From Acidobacteriota bacterium (GTDB lineage Bacteria > Acidobacteriota > Terriglobia > Acidiferrales > UBA7541): a stretch of DNA of 64,000 nucleotides. Below the pieces are notes generated by a model. That model searched no databases, had not been told where the DNA came from, and saw only the letters and a program-made list of their open reading frames with translations. A program made the translations under genes and the position numbers. Below, one piece after another: positions 28,308-37,497 of this stretch. The stretch spans positions 1 to 64,000 of the forward strand of contig JABCYZ010000025.1 of NCBI GenBank assembly GCA_013289955.1. The letters run 5' to 3'. Each line of letters opens with the position of its first letter. Position 1 is the first letter of the stretch.

Positions 28308-30398
28308 ATGGCGGGAGGCCCCTCGAAGCGAGGTCTCGGTTTGTTGGTGCTTGGCGTTTGGATGATGTCACCTTTTACCGGAGCGCAGGAGCAGCGGCCG
28401 CTCAACCTGATGCCCGTCCCTTCCAGCGTCCAAATTGGCGCTGGCCGGCTTCTCGTGGATTCTTCTTTTTCTGTGGGGCTCACCGGTTATACCGAGCCGC
28501 GCCTGGATCGTGCGGCCGAACGTTTTCTTCGTCAACTTTCCAGGCAAACGGCAATTCCCTTGGCGACGAAACCAGGCGCTTCGGCAAAACCCGTCCTTCT
28601 GATTCATACCGACCACGCCAGTAAGGAAATCCAGGAGCTTGGCGAGGATGAGTCCTACGTCCTCGAAGTGAGCGCCACCGGCGCAAAGCTGAGCGCCCCG
28701 ACTCCGCTCGGGGCCATGCACGGTCTCCAGACTTTTCTCCAACTGGTCAACGTCTCGCCCGATGGCTTCGCCTCTCCCGCCGTCACCATTCACGACAAGC
28801 CGCGCTTTCCGTGGCGCGGGCTGATGATCGATTCGGCGCGCCATTTCGTCCCGCTGGATGTGCTGCGAAGAAACATCGACGGCCTCGAAGCCGTGAAGAT
28901 GAACGTCTTCCACTGGCACCTTTCCGAAAATCAGGGCTTCCGCGTCGAGAGCAAGAAATTTCCGAAGCTCCACGAGATGGGCTCCGATGGTCTTTACTAT
29001 ACGCAGGATGAAATCCACGATCTGATCGAATATGCGCGCGACCGCGGCATTCGCGTCGTTCCCGAATTTGACGTTCCTGGCCACAGTACGGCTTGGTTTG
29101 TCGGGTATCCGGAGCTCGCCAGCGGTCCAGGTCCTTACGAAATCGAAAGAAAATGGGGCGTTTTCGATCCTGCATTTGATCCCACCAATGAGCGCACCTA
29201 CAAATTTCTCGATCAATTCATCGGCGAAATGGCGAAACTCTTTCCCGATCATTTTTTTCACGTCGGCGGCGACGAAGTGAACGGCAAACAGTGGGACGCC
29301 AATCCCAAAATCCAGGAATTCATCAAGGAACACAGTCTGAAGAACAATGAGGGACTGCAGTCCTATTTCAACAAACGGCTCGAGCCCATCGTGAGCAAAC
29401 ATGGCAAGAGCATGGTCGGCTGGGATGAAGTTCTCGATCCATCGCTGCCAAAGGACATCCTCATCCAGTCTTGGCGCGGCCCGGATGCTCTCGCCGCAGC
29501 AGCCAAGCAGGGCTTCCGCGGGATTCTTTCAAACGGCTACTATCTCGATCTCGGGTGGGCTGCGGCCCGTCACTACGCCGTGGACCCCCTGAGCGGCGCC
29601 GCGGCCAATCTCTCTCCCGAAGAAAAAGCCCGAATTCTCGGCGGCGAGTCCTGCATGTGGGCGGAGTACATCAATCCGGAAAACATTGATTCGCGCGTCT
29701 GGCCGCGCAACGCCGTCATCGCGGAGCGCTTGTGGTCTCCGGAAGAGACCAAGGACGCCGCTTCCATGCATGCGCGCATGGAAATTCTCAGCACCCGCCT
29801 TGAGTGGCTTGGCCTCACGCACAAGACCTATCATCACCAGATGCTTCAGCGCATCGCCGGCCCAAGCACTCCCGAGGAATTTGCCGCGCTCACCACGCTC
29901 GCCAGCGCCGTCGAACCGGTGAAAGACTATACGCGCGAGGAAACCGCAACCGCCGAGCCCACCAGCGCCACGCCCCTGAACCGCCTCGTGGATGCAATCC
30001 CACTCGAGAGCGCGACCGCCCGCCATTTCGGCGAATCCGTCGACAAATTTATCTCCGCCTCTTGCCAGGATGCCGCCACGGACGCACGTTTGCGCGCCCA
30101 GCTAACCGCCTGGCGCGATAACGACCGAGATCTCCGGTCTTTGGCCCGGCGGTCTTACCTCGTAAAAGAAGTCTCGGCGACTTCGGGAGATCTTTCGACG
30201 CTTGGAGCGATCGGTCTCGCCGCTCTGGATTTTATTGCCAAGAAACAACGAGCCCCGGACGATTGGAAGGCGCAACAGCTTGCGGTCCTCGAGCAAGTAC
30301 AGAAACCAAAAGGGCAACTCTTGCTGATGCCGGCGCCGGCCGTTCAAAAGCTTGTGGAGGCCGCCGCAGCTGGCGGCGCTTGTTCTTCGCCGAACTAA
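28308..30398 (+). CDS. Exported beta-N-acetylhexosaminidase (GH20)
   Basis: A 696-residue glycoside hydrolase with a signal peptide (GLGLLVLGVWMMSPFTGAQ). A GH20b N-terminal domain (about 30-150) is followed by the catalytic barrel: FPWRGLMIDSARHFVPLDVLRRNIDGLEAVKMNVFHWHLSENQGFRVE and the catalytic Asp-Glu pair in FFHVGGDEVNGKQWD. A helical C-terminal region (about 540-690) follows. It removes terminal GlcNAc/GalNAc from chitin-like or glycan substrates in the periplasm or outside. The ATG at 28308 follows AAAGGAG; the ORF start at 28047 is too early. Confidence 0.95.
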   Translation: MAGGPSKRGLGLLVLGVWMMSPFTGAQEQRPLNLMPVPSSVQIGAGRLLVDSSFSVGLTGYTEPRLDRAAERFLRQLSRQTAIPLATKPGASAKPVLLIHTDHASKEIQELGEDESYVLEVSATGAKLSAPTPLGAMHGLQTFLQLVNVSPDGFASPAVTIHDKPRFPWRGLMIDSARHFVPLDVLRRNIDGLEAVKMNVFHWHLSENQGFRVESKKFPKLHEMGSDGLYYTQDEIHDLIEYARDRGIRVVPEFDVPGHSTAWFVGYPELASGPGPYEIERKWGVFDPAFDPTNERTYKFLDQFIGEMAKLFPDHFFHVGGDEVNGKQWDANPKIQEFIKEHSLKNNEGLQSYFNKRLEPIVSKHGKSMVGWDEVLDPSLPKDILIQSWRGPDALAAAAKQGFRGILSNGYYLDLGWAAARHYAVDPLSGAAANLSPEEKARILGGESCMWAEYINPENIDSRVWPRNAVIAERLWSPEETKDAASMHARMEILSTRLEWLGLTHKTYHHQMLQRIAGPSTPEEFAALTTLASAVEPVKDYTREETATAEPTSATPLNRLVDAIPLESATARHFGESVDKFISASCQDAATDARLRAQLTAWRDNDRDLRSLARRSYLVKEVSATSGDLSTLGAIGLAALDFIAKKQRAPDDWKAQQLAVLEQVQKPKGQLLLMPAPAVQKLVEAAAAGGACSSPN

Positions 30399-30465
30399 TT
30401 TCCGTCGACGAAAAGCTGTGTAATGGCGGGGCCTGTTTGCCCTCTCCGGGGTTCGCCCGGGTAGG

Positions 30466-31452
30466 CTAGCTCCTGGGGACGGCGTGCTGCGGGCACTCGC
30501 CGGAGCCGGAGTCGGTGAATGTCTCCCCTTCTACCGGAATGAATTGCCAGGTGTAATGCCCGGGCGTCAGCGTCAGCTTGATAACGCCATACGTATCCGT
30601 GTTTCGAACCTCGCTATTTGCAGTCGCAAACCCCAGCGGATCGTGGCTCCGTCCGCCGGTACCTACAACAATTTCGCGAATCCCATTCACCGGATCGGCG
30701 TGCCCGTCCGGATCCTGCGGCGCGAATCGCTCGTAGGAATGCTCATGCCCCACTACGACCAGCGCGGCATGAGCCGCGTAAAGGTCCTTCCAGAGTTCCT
30801 TCAATTCCGGATGAATCGCATGACTCTTGAACACGCCGCTGCTGAAAAGCGCATGATGACCGTAAGCCAGGACGCAGGCATCCGGATGCTCCGCGAGGTC
30901 CTTCCTGAGCCACGTCTCCTGCGGTGATCCTCTGGCGCAACCGCCCAGATCCCTTGCGCCACAATTCGTGTTCAACGCCACGATATGCCACGACCCGAGC
31001 TCGTAGCTGTAATAGCCCTTGCCCGGAGGTCCCGCCTGCGCTCCCCAATATTGAAAATATCCAGAAGCCGTGGGTTCGGCATATTCATGATTGCCCAAAG
31101 TCGGCTTCGTGCGAGCCTTGAATTCTCCCCAAGTCGTCCCGTAACAATTCTGGAATTCGGCCACACTGCCTCTCTCGTAGGCAAGGTCCCCGGCGGCAAA
31201 GACGGTGCCGGGTATTTGTTCGATCAGCTTGGCCGTCGCGCGAGCCCCATCAGGCTGCCGGCAGCTGGCGATATCGCCCGCACCGACGAGAACGAAAGTC
31301 TTCCCGTCCTCGGAAGCCTCGGAAGGCGACGGGTCCCTACGAGCCTCGACCGCCGCTGGCTGGGCCGACTGCGAGCACCCCGCCGGATAAAGCGGAGCAA
31401 AGAAAAGGGCGATAGCTGACAGTCCTCGGACCCGCTTCGTGTTCGAGCGCAT
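30466..31452 (-). CDS. Lipoprotein metallophosphoesterase
   Basis: A 328-residue calcineurin-like phosphoesterase. Metal motifs: LVGAGDIASC, FAAGDLAYERGS, TLGNHEYAE, LAYGHHALFSS and VVVGHEHSYERFAP. The N-terminus from MRSNTKRV carries a lipobox-like LYPAGC, so it is probably a lipid-anchored periplasmic enzyme. Layout resembles purple-acid-phosphatase-like alkaline phosphatases. ATG 31452 is preferred to 31503 because it puts the hydrophobic stretch near the start. It diverges from iscR. Confidence 0.9.
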   Translation of the reverse strand: MRSNTKRVRGLSAIALFFAPLYPAGCSQSAQPAAVEARRDPSPSEASEDGKTFVLVGAGDIASCRQPDGARATAKLIEQIPGTVFAAGDLAYERGSVAEFQNCYGTTWGEFKARTKPTLGNHEYAEPTASGYFQYWGAQAGPPGKGYYSYELGSWHIVALNTNCGARDLGGCARGSPQETWLRKDLAEHPDACVLAYGHHALFSSGVFKSHAIHPELKELWKDLYAAHAALVVVGHEHSYERFAPQDPDGHADPVNGIREIVVGTGGRSHDPLGFATANSEVRNTDTYGVIKLTLTPGHYTWQFIPVEGETFTDSGSGECPQHAVPRS

Positions 31453-31615
31453 CTGGCGCGTACGGCTATCAAAAACCCATGCTTCGCTGATCATTTTCGT
31501 CATCTCTCCGGCTAGCCTACCACGAGGCGCAAGAATCTGATCCGGGCTGCCGTTTACCTCTTAAATTATGCCGTCCGCTGCCTGATACGACCATTCGCAG
31601 CAATTCGCTGGCAAG

Positions 31616-31634
31616 TCCGACCAATTCAGTCTTA
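31616..31634. promoter_or_regulatory. Upstream IscR type 1-like site
   Basis: TCCGACCAATTCAGTCTTA contains GACCAATTCAGTC, which matches the E. coli IscR type 1 core GACTRWWWYAGTC at 12 of 13 positions. It shares 14 of 19 positions with the perfect site at 31721-31739. The centres are 105 bases apart, close to ten helical turns. Binding is inference. Confidence 0.6.
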
Positions 31635-31686
31635 TTATAAGCCGCACGAAATAAAGGGTTTGGAAGGGAATACAAGGCCCCTACGT

Positions 31687-31715
31687 TTGACTTGGAAGGC
31701 AAAACAGAGTATCCT
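31687..31715 (+). promoter_or_regulatory. Sigma70-type promoter of the isc operon
   Basis: TTGACT (31687-31692) and TATCCT (31710-31715) are separated by exactly 17 bases. The predicted start site (about 31722) falls inside the downstream palindromic operator, 50 bases before the iscR ATG. This is among the best promoter matches in the window. Confidence 0.75.
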
Positions 31716-31720
31716 CTGAT

Positions 31721-31739
31721 TGCGACTGATTCAGTCGCA
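31721..31739. promoter_or_regulatory. IscR type 1 operator overlapping the iscR start site
   Basis: TGCGACTGA-T-TCAGTCGCA is a perfect inverted repeat with 9-bp arms around one base. Its core GACTGATTCAGTC fully matches the known IscR type 1 consensus GACTRWWWYAGTC. The position just after the -10 box predicts repression of the isc operon by cluster-loaded IscR. Confidence 0.8.
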
Positions 31740-31772
31740 TATCCTGCGGGGGCAGGAAAACCAGAGTGAGCA

Positions 31773-32243
31773 ATGTTTAAGCTATCCAAGAAAGCTGATT
31801 ACGGCCTGATTGCCGTCAAGCATTTGGCGATGCACCGTCAAGAACACGCGTGCAGCGCAAACGAAATCGCCGAGGAATACGGCATCTCGGTCACTCTGAT
31901 GGCCAAAGTGCTGCAAAGACTGGCGCGAGAAGGCGTAGTAGTTGCGAAACACGGTTCCACCGGGGGATATCAACTGGCGAAAGACCCCGGACAAGTCAGC
32001 GCGCTTGATGTGATCTCGGCCATCGATGGCCCCGTGCTTATCACGTCGTGCGTCACGAGCCACGGAAATTGCGAAACCACCGAGAGATGCTCGGTTCGCG
32101 AGCCGCTTCGCAAGGTGAACGAAAGTATTTTGGGAGTTTTGAGCACAGTAACGATTGCCCAGATGAGCGAGGACCCCAACGAGCCCGCGCTTGTCGCGTT
32201 GTCCGGCCCGATGCGTTCGGGTTCGCACATGAGTTCGAGTTAG
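31773..32243 (+). CDS. iscR: Rrf2 family iron-sulfur regulator IscR
   Basis: A 156-residue Rrf2 protein: [20 protein letters not shown], the winged helix with [46 protein letters not shown], then three cysteines Cys93, Cys100 and Cys106 ([15 protein letters not shown]) that should hold a 2Fe-2S cluster. The spacing is C-x6-C-x5-C rather than the E. coli C-x5-C-x5-C, and the residue three after the last Cys is Arg109, where E. coli has the His ligand. It is the first gene of the isc operon and probably represses itself through the palindromic sites upstream. Confidence 0.92.
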   Translation: MFKLSKKADYGLIAVKHLAMHRQEHACSANEIAEEYGISVTLMAKVLQRLAREGVVVAKHGSTGGYQLAKDPGQVSALDVISAIDGPVLITSCVTSHGNCETTERCSVREPLRKVNESILGVLSTVTIAQMSEDPNEPALVALSGPMRSGSHMSSS

Positions 32244-32254
32244 GAGACCAGGAA

Positions 32255-33475
32255 ATGGCCGTAAAACTGCCGATTTACATGGATAATCATGCAACCACGC
32301 CTGTCGATCCGCGGGTGGTCGATGCGATGCTGCCGTATTTCACGGAAAAATTTGGCAACGCGGCAAGCCGCAACCACAGCTTCGGCTGGGCCGGCGAGGA
32401 AGCCGTCGAAACGGCTCGCCAGCAGATTGCTTCGCTGATCAACGCCACGCCCAAAGAAATTATCTTCACCAGCGGCGCGACCGAATCCGACAACCTGATG
32501 ATCAAGGGCATCGCGGAAATGTTCCGCGAAAAGGGCAATCACATCATCACGCAGGCCATCGAGCACAAGGCTGTGCTGGACACCTGCAAGCGCCTGGAAA
32601 AAGACGGTTTTGAAGTCACCTATTTGCCGGTGCAAAAAGATGGCCGGGTCAACCTGGATGAGCTGAAAGCCGCCATCCGCCCGACGACCATTCTGATCAC
32701 CATTATGTATGCCAACAACGAGATTGGGATCATCAACCCCATCGCTGAAATTGGCAAAATTGCCAAGGAACACGGCATTTTTTTCGCTTCGGATGGCGTG
32801 CAAGCCGTTGGAAAAATCCCGGTCGACGTGCAGAAAGACAACATCGACCTGCTGGCCATCAGCGGCCACAAGATTTACGGCCCGAAGGGTGTTGGCGCGC
32901 TCTACGTTCGCCGGCGGAACCCGCGCGTTCAGCTCTCGGCCATCATCGATGGCGGCGGCCACGAGCGCGGCATGCGTTCGGGCACCCTCAACGTGACGGG
33001 GATTGTCGGCCTCGGCAAAGCCTGCGAGCTGTGTCAACAGGAGATGAAGGAAGAGGCAGTTCGGCTGAGCGGACTCCGCGATCGCCTCAAGAAGGGCCTC
33101 GAAGCCAAGCTAGATGAAGTTTTCATCAACGGCTCGCTCGAGCATCGCTTGCCGAATAATCTGAACATGAGCTTCGCCTACGTCGAAGGCGAGTCGCTCC
33201 TTATGGGCATCAACGACATTGCCGTATCTAGCGGTTCAGCATGCACTTCGGCCACTCTCGAACCCAGCTACGTCCTCAAGGCGCTGGGGGTCGGAGAAGA
33301 CCTGGCGCACACCTCGATCCGCTTCGGCCTCGGTCGCTTTAACACCGAGGAGGAAGTCGACTACGTCATCGACAAGATGGTCCAGGTCGTCACCAAACTG
33401 CGCGAGCTTTCGCCCCTTTATGAGATGGCTAAGGAAGGGATCGACATCTCCAAGATGAAGTGGCAAACCGCCTGA
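32255..33475 (+). CDS. iscS: Cysteine desulfurase IscS
   Basis: A 406-residue PLP enzyme that takes sulfur from cysteine. Signatures: [25 protein letters not shown], the PLP lysine in [20 protein letters not shown], and the mobile active-site loop [22 protein letters not shown] with the catalytic cysteine, which is group I IscS type. The ATG at 32255 lies 11 bases after the iscR stop; the upstream in-frame extension overlaps iscR and is not real. Confidence 0.97.
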   Translation: MAVKLPIYMDNHATTPVDPRVVDAMLPYFTEKFGNAASRNHSFGWAGEEAVETARQQIASLINATPKEIIFTSGATESDNLMIKGIAEMFREKGNHIITQAIEHKAVLDTCKRLEKDGFEVTYLPVQKDGRVNLDELKAAIRPTTILITIMYANNEIGIINPIAEIGKIAKEHGIFFASDGVQAVGKIPVDVQKDNIDLLAISGHKIYGPKGVGALYVRRRNPRVQLSAIIDGGGHERGMRSGTLNVTGIVGLGKACELCQQEMKEEAVRLSGLRDRLKKGLEAKLDEVFINGSLEHRLPNNLNMSFAYVEGESLLMGINDIAVSSGSACTSATLEPSYVLKALGVGEDLAHTSIRFGLGRFNTEEEVDYVIDKMVQVVTKLRELSPLYEMAKEGIDISKMKWQTA

Positions 33476-33536
33476 ATCCCGCATCTAAGGGGTTAGGCAG
33501 GACGAGATCTCAAGAAGAGTAAGAAAAGGAACAGCG

Positions 33537-33845
33537 ATGGCAAACGAAGGCACAATCCGAATTCACCGCTCGATCGGCGGCACAGGAGCCGCTTTTCGAG
33601 TAACGTTCGTACCCTATGAAGAGGGCGAAGAGGCCCCCGCCGCAGGCGAGCGCTCTTTCCATGAACTCCAGCAAGTACGCGCCTTTTTGAAGATGCTCGG
33701 CGTTGGCGCCGAATTCATCAAGGACGCTCTCCGTCAGCTCACTGCGGGCCGGTCGGCATCCGTGCCGAACGTCTCGCTTTCCGAGAAGGCCGTAAAGAGC
33801 GCAGGCTTTGGAAATCTCGTCAATTTGGCAAGGAGCAACAGCTAA
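33537..33845 (+). CDS. Small unknown protein inside the isc operon
   Basis: A 102-residue soluble protein, not recognised. The sequence starts MANEGTIRIHRSIGGTGAAFRVTFVPYEEGEEAP and continues with a helical part (FHELQQVRAFLKMLGVGAEFIKDALRQL). It has no cysteine, so it does not look like a cluster carrier. Its stop overlaps the iscU start (TAATG), so it is tightly built into the operon and translationally coupled to the scaffold. The position suggests an accessory role in IscS-IscU work, which is inference. Confidence 0.7.
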   Translation: MANEGTIRIHRSIGGTGAAFRVTFVPYEEGEEAPAAGERSFHELQQVRAFLKMLGVGAEFIKDALRQLTAGRSASVPNVSLSEKAVKSAGFGNLVNLARSNS

Positions 33846-34261
33846 TGGCATATAGCGATAAAGTGGTTGAGCACTACAACAATCCGCGCAACGTCGGAAG
33901 CTTGCCGAAGGAAGACCCCAATGTGGGAACGGGTCTGGTCGGCGCTCCCGAGTGCGGCGACGTGATGAAGCTGCAGATGAAGATCAATCCAGAGACGCAG
34001 GTCATTGAAGAGGCCAAGTTCAAGACCTTTGGTTGCGGCTCGGCGATTGCCAGCTCATCGCTCGCGACGGAGTGGGTCAAGGGCAAGACGGTCGAAGAAG
34101 CTCTCTCGATCAAGAACACGGACATCGTGCGCGAGCTTTCGCTGCCGCCGGTGAAGATTCACTGCTCCGTGCTTGCCGAAGATGCCATCAAAGCCGCCAT
34201 CGGCGACTGGAAGAAAAAGCACGGCATCGAAGTCCCGGTTGCAGAAAAGGTCGCGCACTAA
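33845..34261 (+). CDS. iscU: Iron-sulfur scaffold IscU
   Basis: A 138-residue scaffold on which clusters are built. Three conserved cysteines are present: GAPECGDVMKLQ, FKTFGCGSAIASSSLATEWVKGK and KIHCSVLAEDAIKAAI. The HscA recognition motif LPPVK (SLPPVKIHCS) is intact, in line with hscA and hscB downstream. The start overlaps the previous stop. Confidence 0.97.
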   Translation: MAYSDKVVEHYNNPRNVGSLPKEDPNVGTGLVGAPECGDVMKLQMKINPETQVIEEAKFKTFGCGSAIASSSLATEWVKGKTVEEALSIKNTDIVRELSLPPVKIHCSVLAEDAIKAAIGDWKKKHGIEVPVAEKVAH

Positions 34262-34374
34262 TTCTGCCGGAGGTTGGCTGCGGCGTCGCGCGCCTCCTTT
34301 TCGAGCCGGGCACGGTCCGCCGTGGCTGGCCGTGGCCAGGCTAGATTCGTACAGGACCTCTGGAGTATCTGAAA

Positions 34375-34737
34375 ATGGCAACAGAAGTCGCCAATCCGAC
34401 AATCGCGAAAATCTCCCTGAGCGAGCGAGCCGCGAAAAAAATACGCGAACTCCTTGAAAAAGAAGGCGTCCCGCTTGAACAGGGTGGTCTGCGCGTCGGC
34501 GTACAAGGCGGCGGCTGCTCGGGCCTGTCGTATGCCATGCGCCTGGACACGCAAGCCCGCGACCGCGACAAAATTTTCGAAGAATTCGGCGCGCGGCTCT
34601 TTGTAGACCCGAAGAGTTTTCTGTATCTGAACGGCACAACGCTTGAATACGAAGAGACGCTGATGCGCCAGGGATTCGTGTTTCAAAATCCCAACGCCGC
34701 TAGAAACTGCGGCTGCGGCAGCTCATTCACGGCGTAG
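34375..34737 (+). CDS. iscA: A-type iron-sulfur carrier IscA
   Basis: A 120-residue HesB/IscA family protein. The three cysteines are in GGGCSGLSYAM and RNCGCGSSF. ISLSERAAKKIRELLEKEG at the start is typical. It carries iron-sulfur clusters to client proteins. The 113-base gap from iscU has no clear hairpin. Confidence 0.95.
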   Translation: MATEVANPTIAKISLSERAAKKIRELLEKEGVPLEQGGLRVGVQGGGCSGLSYAMRLDTQARDRDKIFEEFGARLFVDPKSFLYLNGTTLEYEETLMRQGFVFQNPNAARNCGCGSSFTA

Positions 34738-34898
34738 AGCCAGCACGGGGAGTCTTGGCTGTCGTCTTCGGTTTTGGTTTTTCTGTCGTTTGTTGTTAGT
34801 TTCCAGCGGGGGAATTCCAAGGCGAGTCAGACCAGTGGTTGGCAGCCGCACCCGCCAGCCACTTTTTTTGTGCCCGGTTAGAAATGATCGATCCCTAA

Positions 34899-35513
34899 AT
34901 GAGCATGCCAGCCACATCCAAGACGAACGCCCCGGCGCAGGACTACTTCGCCATTTTCGGCCTTCCGCGCAAGCTCTGGATGGAAAGGGACGCGCTCGAG
35001 CAGAAATACCTGCAACTGAGCTGGAAGCTTCATCCGGACAATTTCGTCAACGCCACGGAAGAAGAACGCGAACGATCCCTTCGCCGCAGTTCGGAGCTGA
35101 ACGACGCCTATCGCACGCTCGAAGATCCCGTGGCCCGCGTCGAATACCTCCTCAGCCTCGAGAACATGCGCAAAGAAGGCGAACACAAGCAACAGGCCCC
35201 GCCCGAGTTGCTCGAAGAAGTCTTCGAGCTGAACGAATCGCTCGACGAACTACGCGAAGCAAAATCCGCCGGCAGCGATCTGGCTTCGTTGAAGTCGCGC
35301 CTCGAATCGGCCGAAAAAAACTTCGGCGAAAAGCTCGGCGAAGTGGATGCTCAGCTTCAGGTAACGGCCCGCGAATGGGATGACGCCCTCGATCGAAACG
35401 CGGATGACGTCGCGCGCAGGAAAATTATGGGACGTTTGAACGAATTGCTAAACCGCCGCTCGTATGTCCGGAATTTGGTCGTCAACGTCGCCAAGGAATT
35501 GGGAGAGGCATAG
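34899..35513 (+). CDS. hscB: Co-chaperone HscB (J-domain)
   Basis: A 204-residue J-protein that delivers IscU to HscA. The J-domain contains the HPD motif (LQLSWKLHPDNFVNATEEERERSLRRSSELNDAYRTLEDPVARVEYLL), followed by the C-terminal three-helix domain (LEEVFELNESLDELREAK). A 161-base gap after iscA precedes it. It ends 9 bases before hscA. Confidence 0.94.
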   Translation: MSMPATSKTNAPAQDYFAIFGLPRKLWMERDALEQKYLQLSWKLHPDNFVNATEEERERSLRRSSELNDAYRTLEDPVARVEYLLSLENMRKEGEHKQQAPPELLEEVFELNESLDELREAKSAGSDLASLKSRLESAEKNFGEKLGEVDAQLQVTAREWDDALDRNADDVARRKIMGRLNELLNRRSYVRNLVVNVAKELGEA

Positions 35514-35522
35514 ACAATCGGA

Positions 35523-37364
35523 ATGGGACGCATCGTTGGCATCGATCTTGGGACAACGAACAGCTTGGTGGGCTATACGGACAGCCAGACGGGTCAGCCG
35601 AAGTGTATCCCCGGCCCCTACGGCAGCACGCTATGCCCGTCGGTCGTAAGTCTTGACGCCGATGGCAGCATTATTGTCGGCGAAGCTGCGCGTAACCGCC
35701 TGCTGACGCAGCCCGAGCGCACGATCTATTCGGTCAAGCGCCTCATGGGCCGCGGCCCGGCGGACGTACAAAAGGAACTGAAGCTGTTCCCGTTCCGCAT
35801 CGATCCAGCAAGCAAAAACGTAATCCGCGTCATGCTCGGCGACAAGGTTTTCACTCCCCCCGAAATTTCCGCCTTCATCCTGCGCGAGCTGAAGAGCTGG
35901 GCCGAAGCGTTTTTCGGCGAGCCCGTCGACCGCGCCGTCATCACCGTCCCCGCTTATTTCAACGACGCGCAGCGCCAAGCCACCAAAGACGCCGGCAAAA
36001 TCGCCGGCCTCGAAGTTCTGCGCTTGGTCAACGAGCCCACCGCCGCCGCCCTTGCGTATGGCCTGCACGAAAAGCAACGTGGTCGCGTCGCCGTCTACGA
36101 TCTTGGCGGCGGCACATTCGATATTTCCGTCCTCAAGCTCATCTCCACGGCCGAGGGGGACATCTATCAAGTCCTTTCCACCAACGGCGACACGCACCTC
36201 GGCGGCGACGACATCGACAATCTGTTGCAAGCCTTTGTCCACGAGCAAGTTCTTCAGTCCCGCGAAATTGACTTTTCACCTCACGGCGAACTTGCGCAGG
36301 AACTGCGCAAGGCTTTGATCGGCATTAAACATCAGCTCTCGGAAGCCGACTCGGCAACCCTCCGTTTCCCGTTGCCGGATGGCGCAGTCTACGTCCACGA
36401 ATTCACTCGCGGCGCTCTGGATGCCCTGATCTACCCTGTTGTTGACCGCACCATGGGCCCAGTGAAGCAAGCGCTCTCTGATGCGAAGCTCAAGCCAGCC
36501 GAGATCGAGGAAGTAGTGCTCGTCGGCGGCGCCACACGCACACCGCTGATTCGCCGCACCGTCCAGGAATTTTTCGACCGCAAGCCGCACACCGAGTTGA
36601 ATCCCGACGAAGTCGTCGCGCTCGGTGCGGCCGTCCAGGCTAATATTCTCGACCGCGGCGTCACCAACATGCTGCTTCTCGATGTAACGCCGCTTTCGCT
36701 CGGTATAGAAACCTACGGCGGCGCCGTCGCAAAAATCATCCCGCGCAATTCCACGATCCCTGCAAGCGCACAAGAGCTTTACACGACCGGCGTCGACAGC
36801 CAGACCGGCATCGACATTCACGTCCTGCAAGGCGAGCGCGAACTGGCAAAAGACTGCCGTTCGCTCGCGCGTTTCACACTAAAAGTTCCGCCAGCGCCAG
36901 CCGGCCTGCCGCGCATCGAAGTAAAATTCCTGATCGACGCCAACGGCATCCTGCAAGTCGCCGCCAAGGATCTGCGCACCGGCGAGCAGCGCAGGATCGA
37001 AGTCCAACCCAGCTACGGCATCAGCGACAGCGAAATCGAGCGCATGCTCGAAGAATCCATCGAATACGCCGAACAGGATTTCGCCGAGCGCCAGCTCATC
37101 GAAGCCCGCACCGAATCCGAATCCATCCTTCTGGCCACGGCAAAAGCGCTGGCCAATCAGCAATCGACCAATCTGCCGTCCGAAGAGCGCGCAAAAATAG
37201 AAACCGCGACCGCCGCGCTGAAGGAAGCCGCCAGAAGCACGGATTACAAACTAATCCGCAAACGCATCGACGATCTGAACCACGCAACGGAGCACCTGGC
37301 GGAATTACTCATGAACAGCGCCGTAAGCAGCGCGCTGGAAGGCCGCAACCTGGCCGAGGTTTGA
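35523..37364 (+). CDS. hscA: Hsp70-type chaperone HscA
   Basis: A 613-residue specialised Hsp70. The nucleotide-binding domain has [58 protein letters not shown] and [16 protein letters not shown]. The substrate domain has [16 protein letters not shown], and a helical lid follows. Length and position after hscB identify HscA rather than DnaK. It releases clusters from IscU by recognising LPPVK. It is followed by two hairpins before fdx. Confidence 0.96.
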   Translation: MGRIVGIDLGTTNSLVGYTDSQTGQPKCIPGPYGSTLCPSVVSLDADGSIIVGEAARNRLLTQPERTIYSVKRLMGRGPADVQKELKLFPFRIDPASKNVIRVMLGDKVFTPPEISAFILRELKSWAEAFFGEPVDRAVITVPAYFNDAQRQATKDAGKIAGLEVLRLVNEPTAAALAYGLHEKQRGRVAVYDLGGGTFDISVLKLISTAEGDIYQVLSTNGDTHLGGDDIDNLLQAFVHEQVLQSREIDFSPHGELAQELRKALIGIKHQLSEADSATLRFPLPDGAVYVHEFTRGALDALIYPVVDRTMGPVKQALSDAKLKPAEIEEVVLVGGATRTPLIRRTVQEFFDRKPHTELNPDEVVALGAAVQANILDRGVTNMLLLDVTPLSLGIETYGGAVAKIIPRNSTIPASAQELYTTGVDSQTGIDIHVLQGERELAKDCRSLARFTLKVPPAPAGLPRIEVKFLIDANGILQVAAKDLRTGEQRRIEVQPSYGISDSEIERMLEESIEYAEQDFAERQLIEARTESESILLATAKALANQQSTNLPSEERAKIETATAALKEAARSTDYKLIRKRIDDLNHATEHLAELLMNSAVSSALEGRNLAEV

Positions 37365-37370
37365 GATTCT

Positions 37371-37396
37371 GACGGGCACGGCACGCCGTGCCCGTC
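37371..37396. terminator. Strong hairpin after hscA (attenuator or processing site)
   Basis: GACGGGCACGGC-AC-GCCGTGCCCGTC: arms of 12 bases complement perfectly (in RNA, about a 10-bp stem with a 6-base loop), 6 bases after the hscA stop. It is followed by TTATGGTTTTCTTT, a weak U-rich tail. It may partly end transcription or stabilise the upstream mRNA. It may also be a dispersed palindrome. Confidence 0.6.
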
Positions 37397-37410
37397 TTAT
37401 GGTTTTCTTT

Positions 37411-37438
37411 GTAGCGGCGCCGCATGCTGCGCCACTAC
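37411..37438. repeat. Second, imperfect palindrome before fdx
   Basis: GTAGCGGCGCCGCATG followed by CTGCGCCACTAC is a 28-base palindrome with four mismatched positions (two pairs, wobble-like), 14 bases after the first hairpin and about 60 bases before the fdx ATG. Confidence 0.5.
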
Positions 37439-37497
37439 CGGCAACATCGACAAAGCGCGAACGCCTCAAAGCAATCGCCGAAATGGAGTAAACAAAA

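Larger units (their letters stand above)
31453..31772. other. Divergent control region upstream of iscR
   Basis: This 320-base gap between the phosphoesterase and iscR has no gene but holds the iscR promoter and two IscR-type operators (listed separately). The phosphoesterase promoter must also lie here but was not identified. Confidence 0.6.

Noticed and set aside
32048-32254. Upstream extension of the iscS reading frame
   Set aside because: It overlaps iscR, and the family N-terminus begins at 32255.
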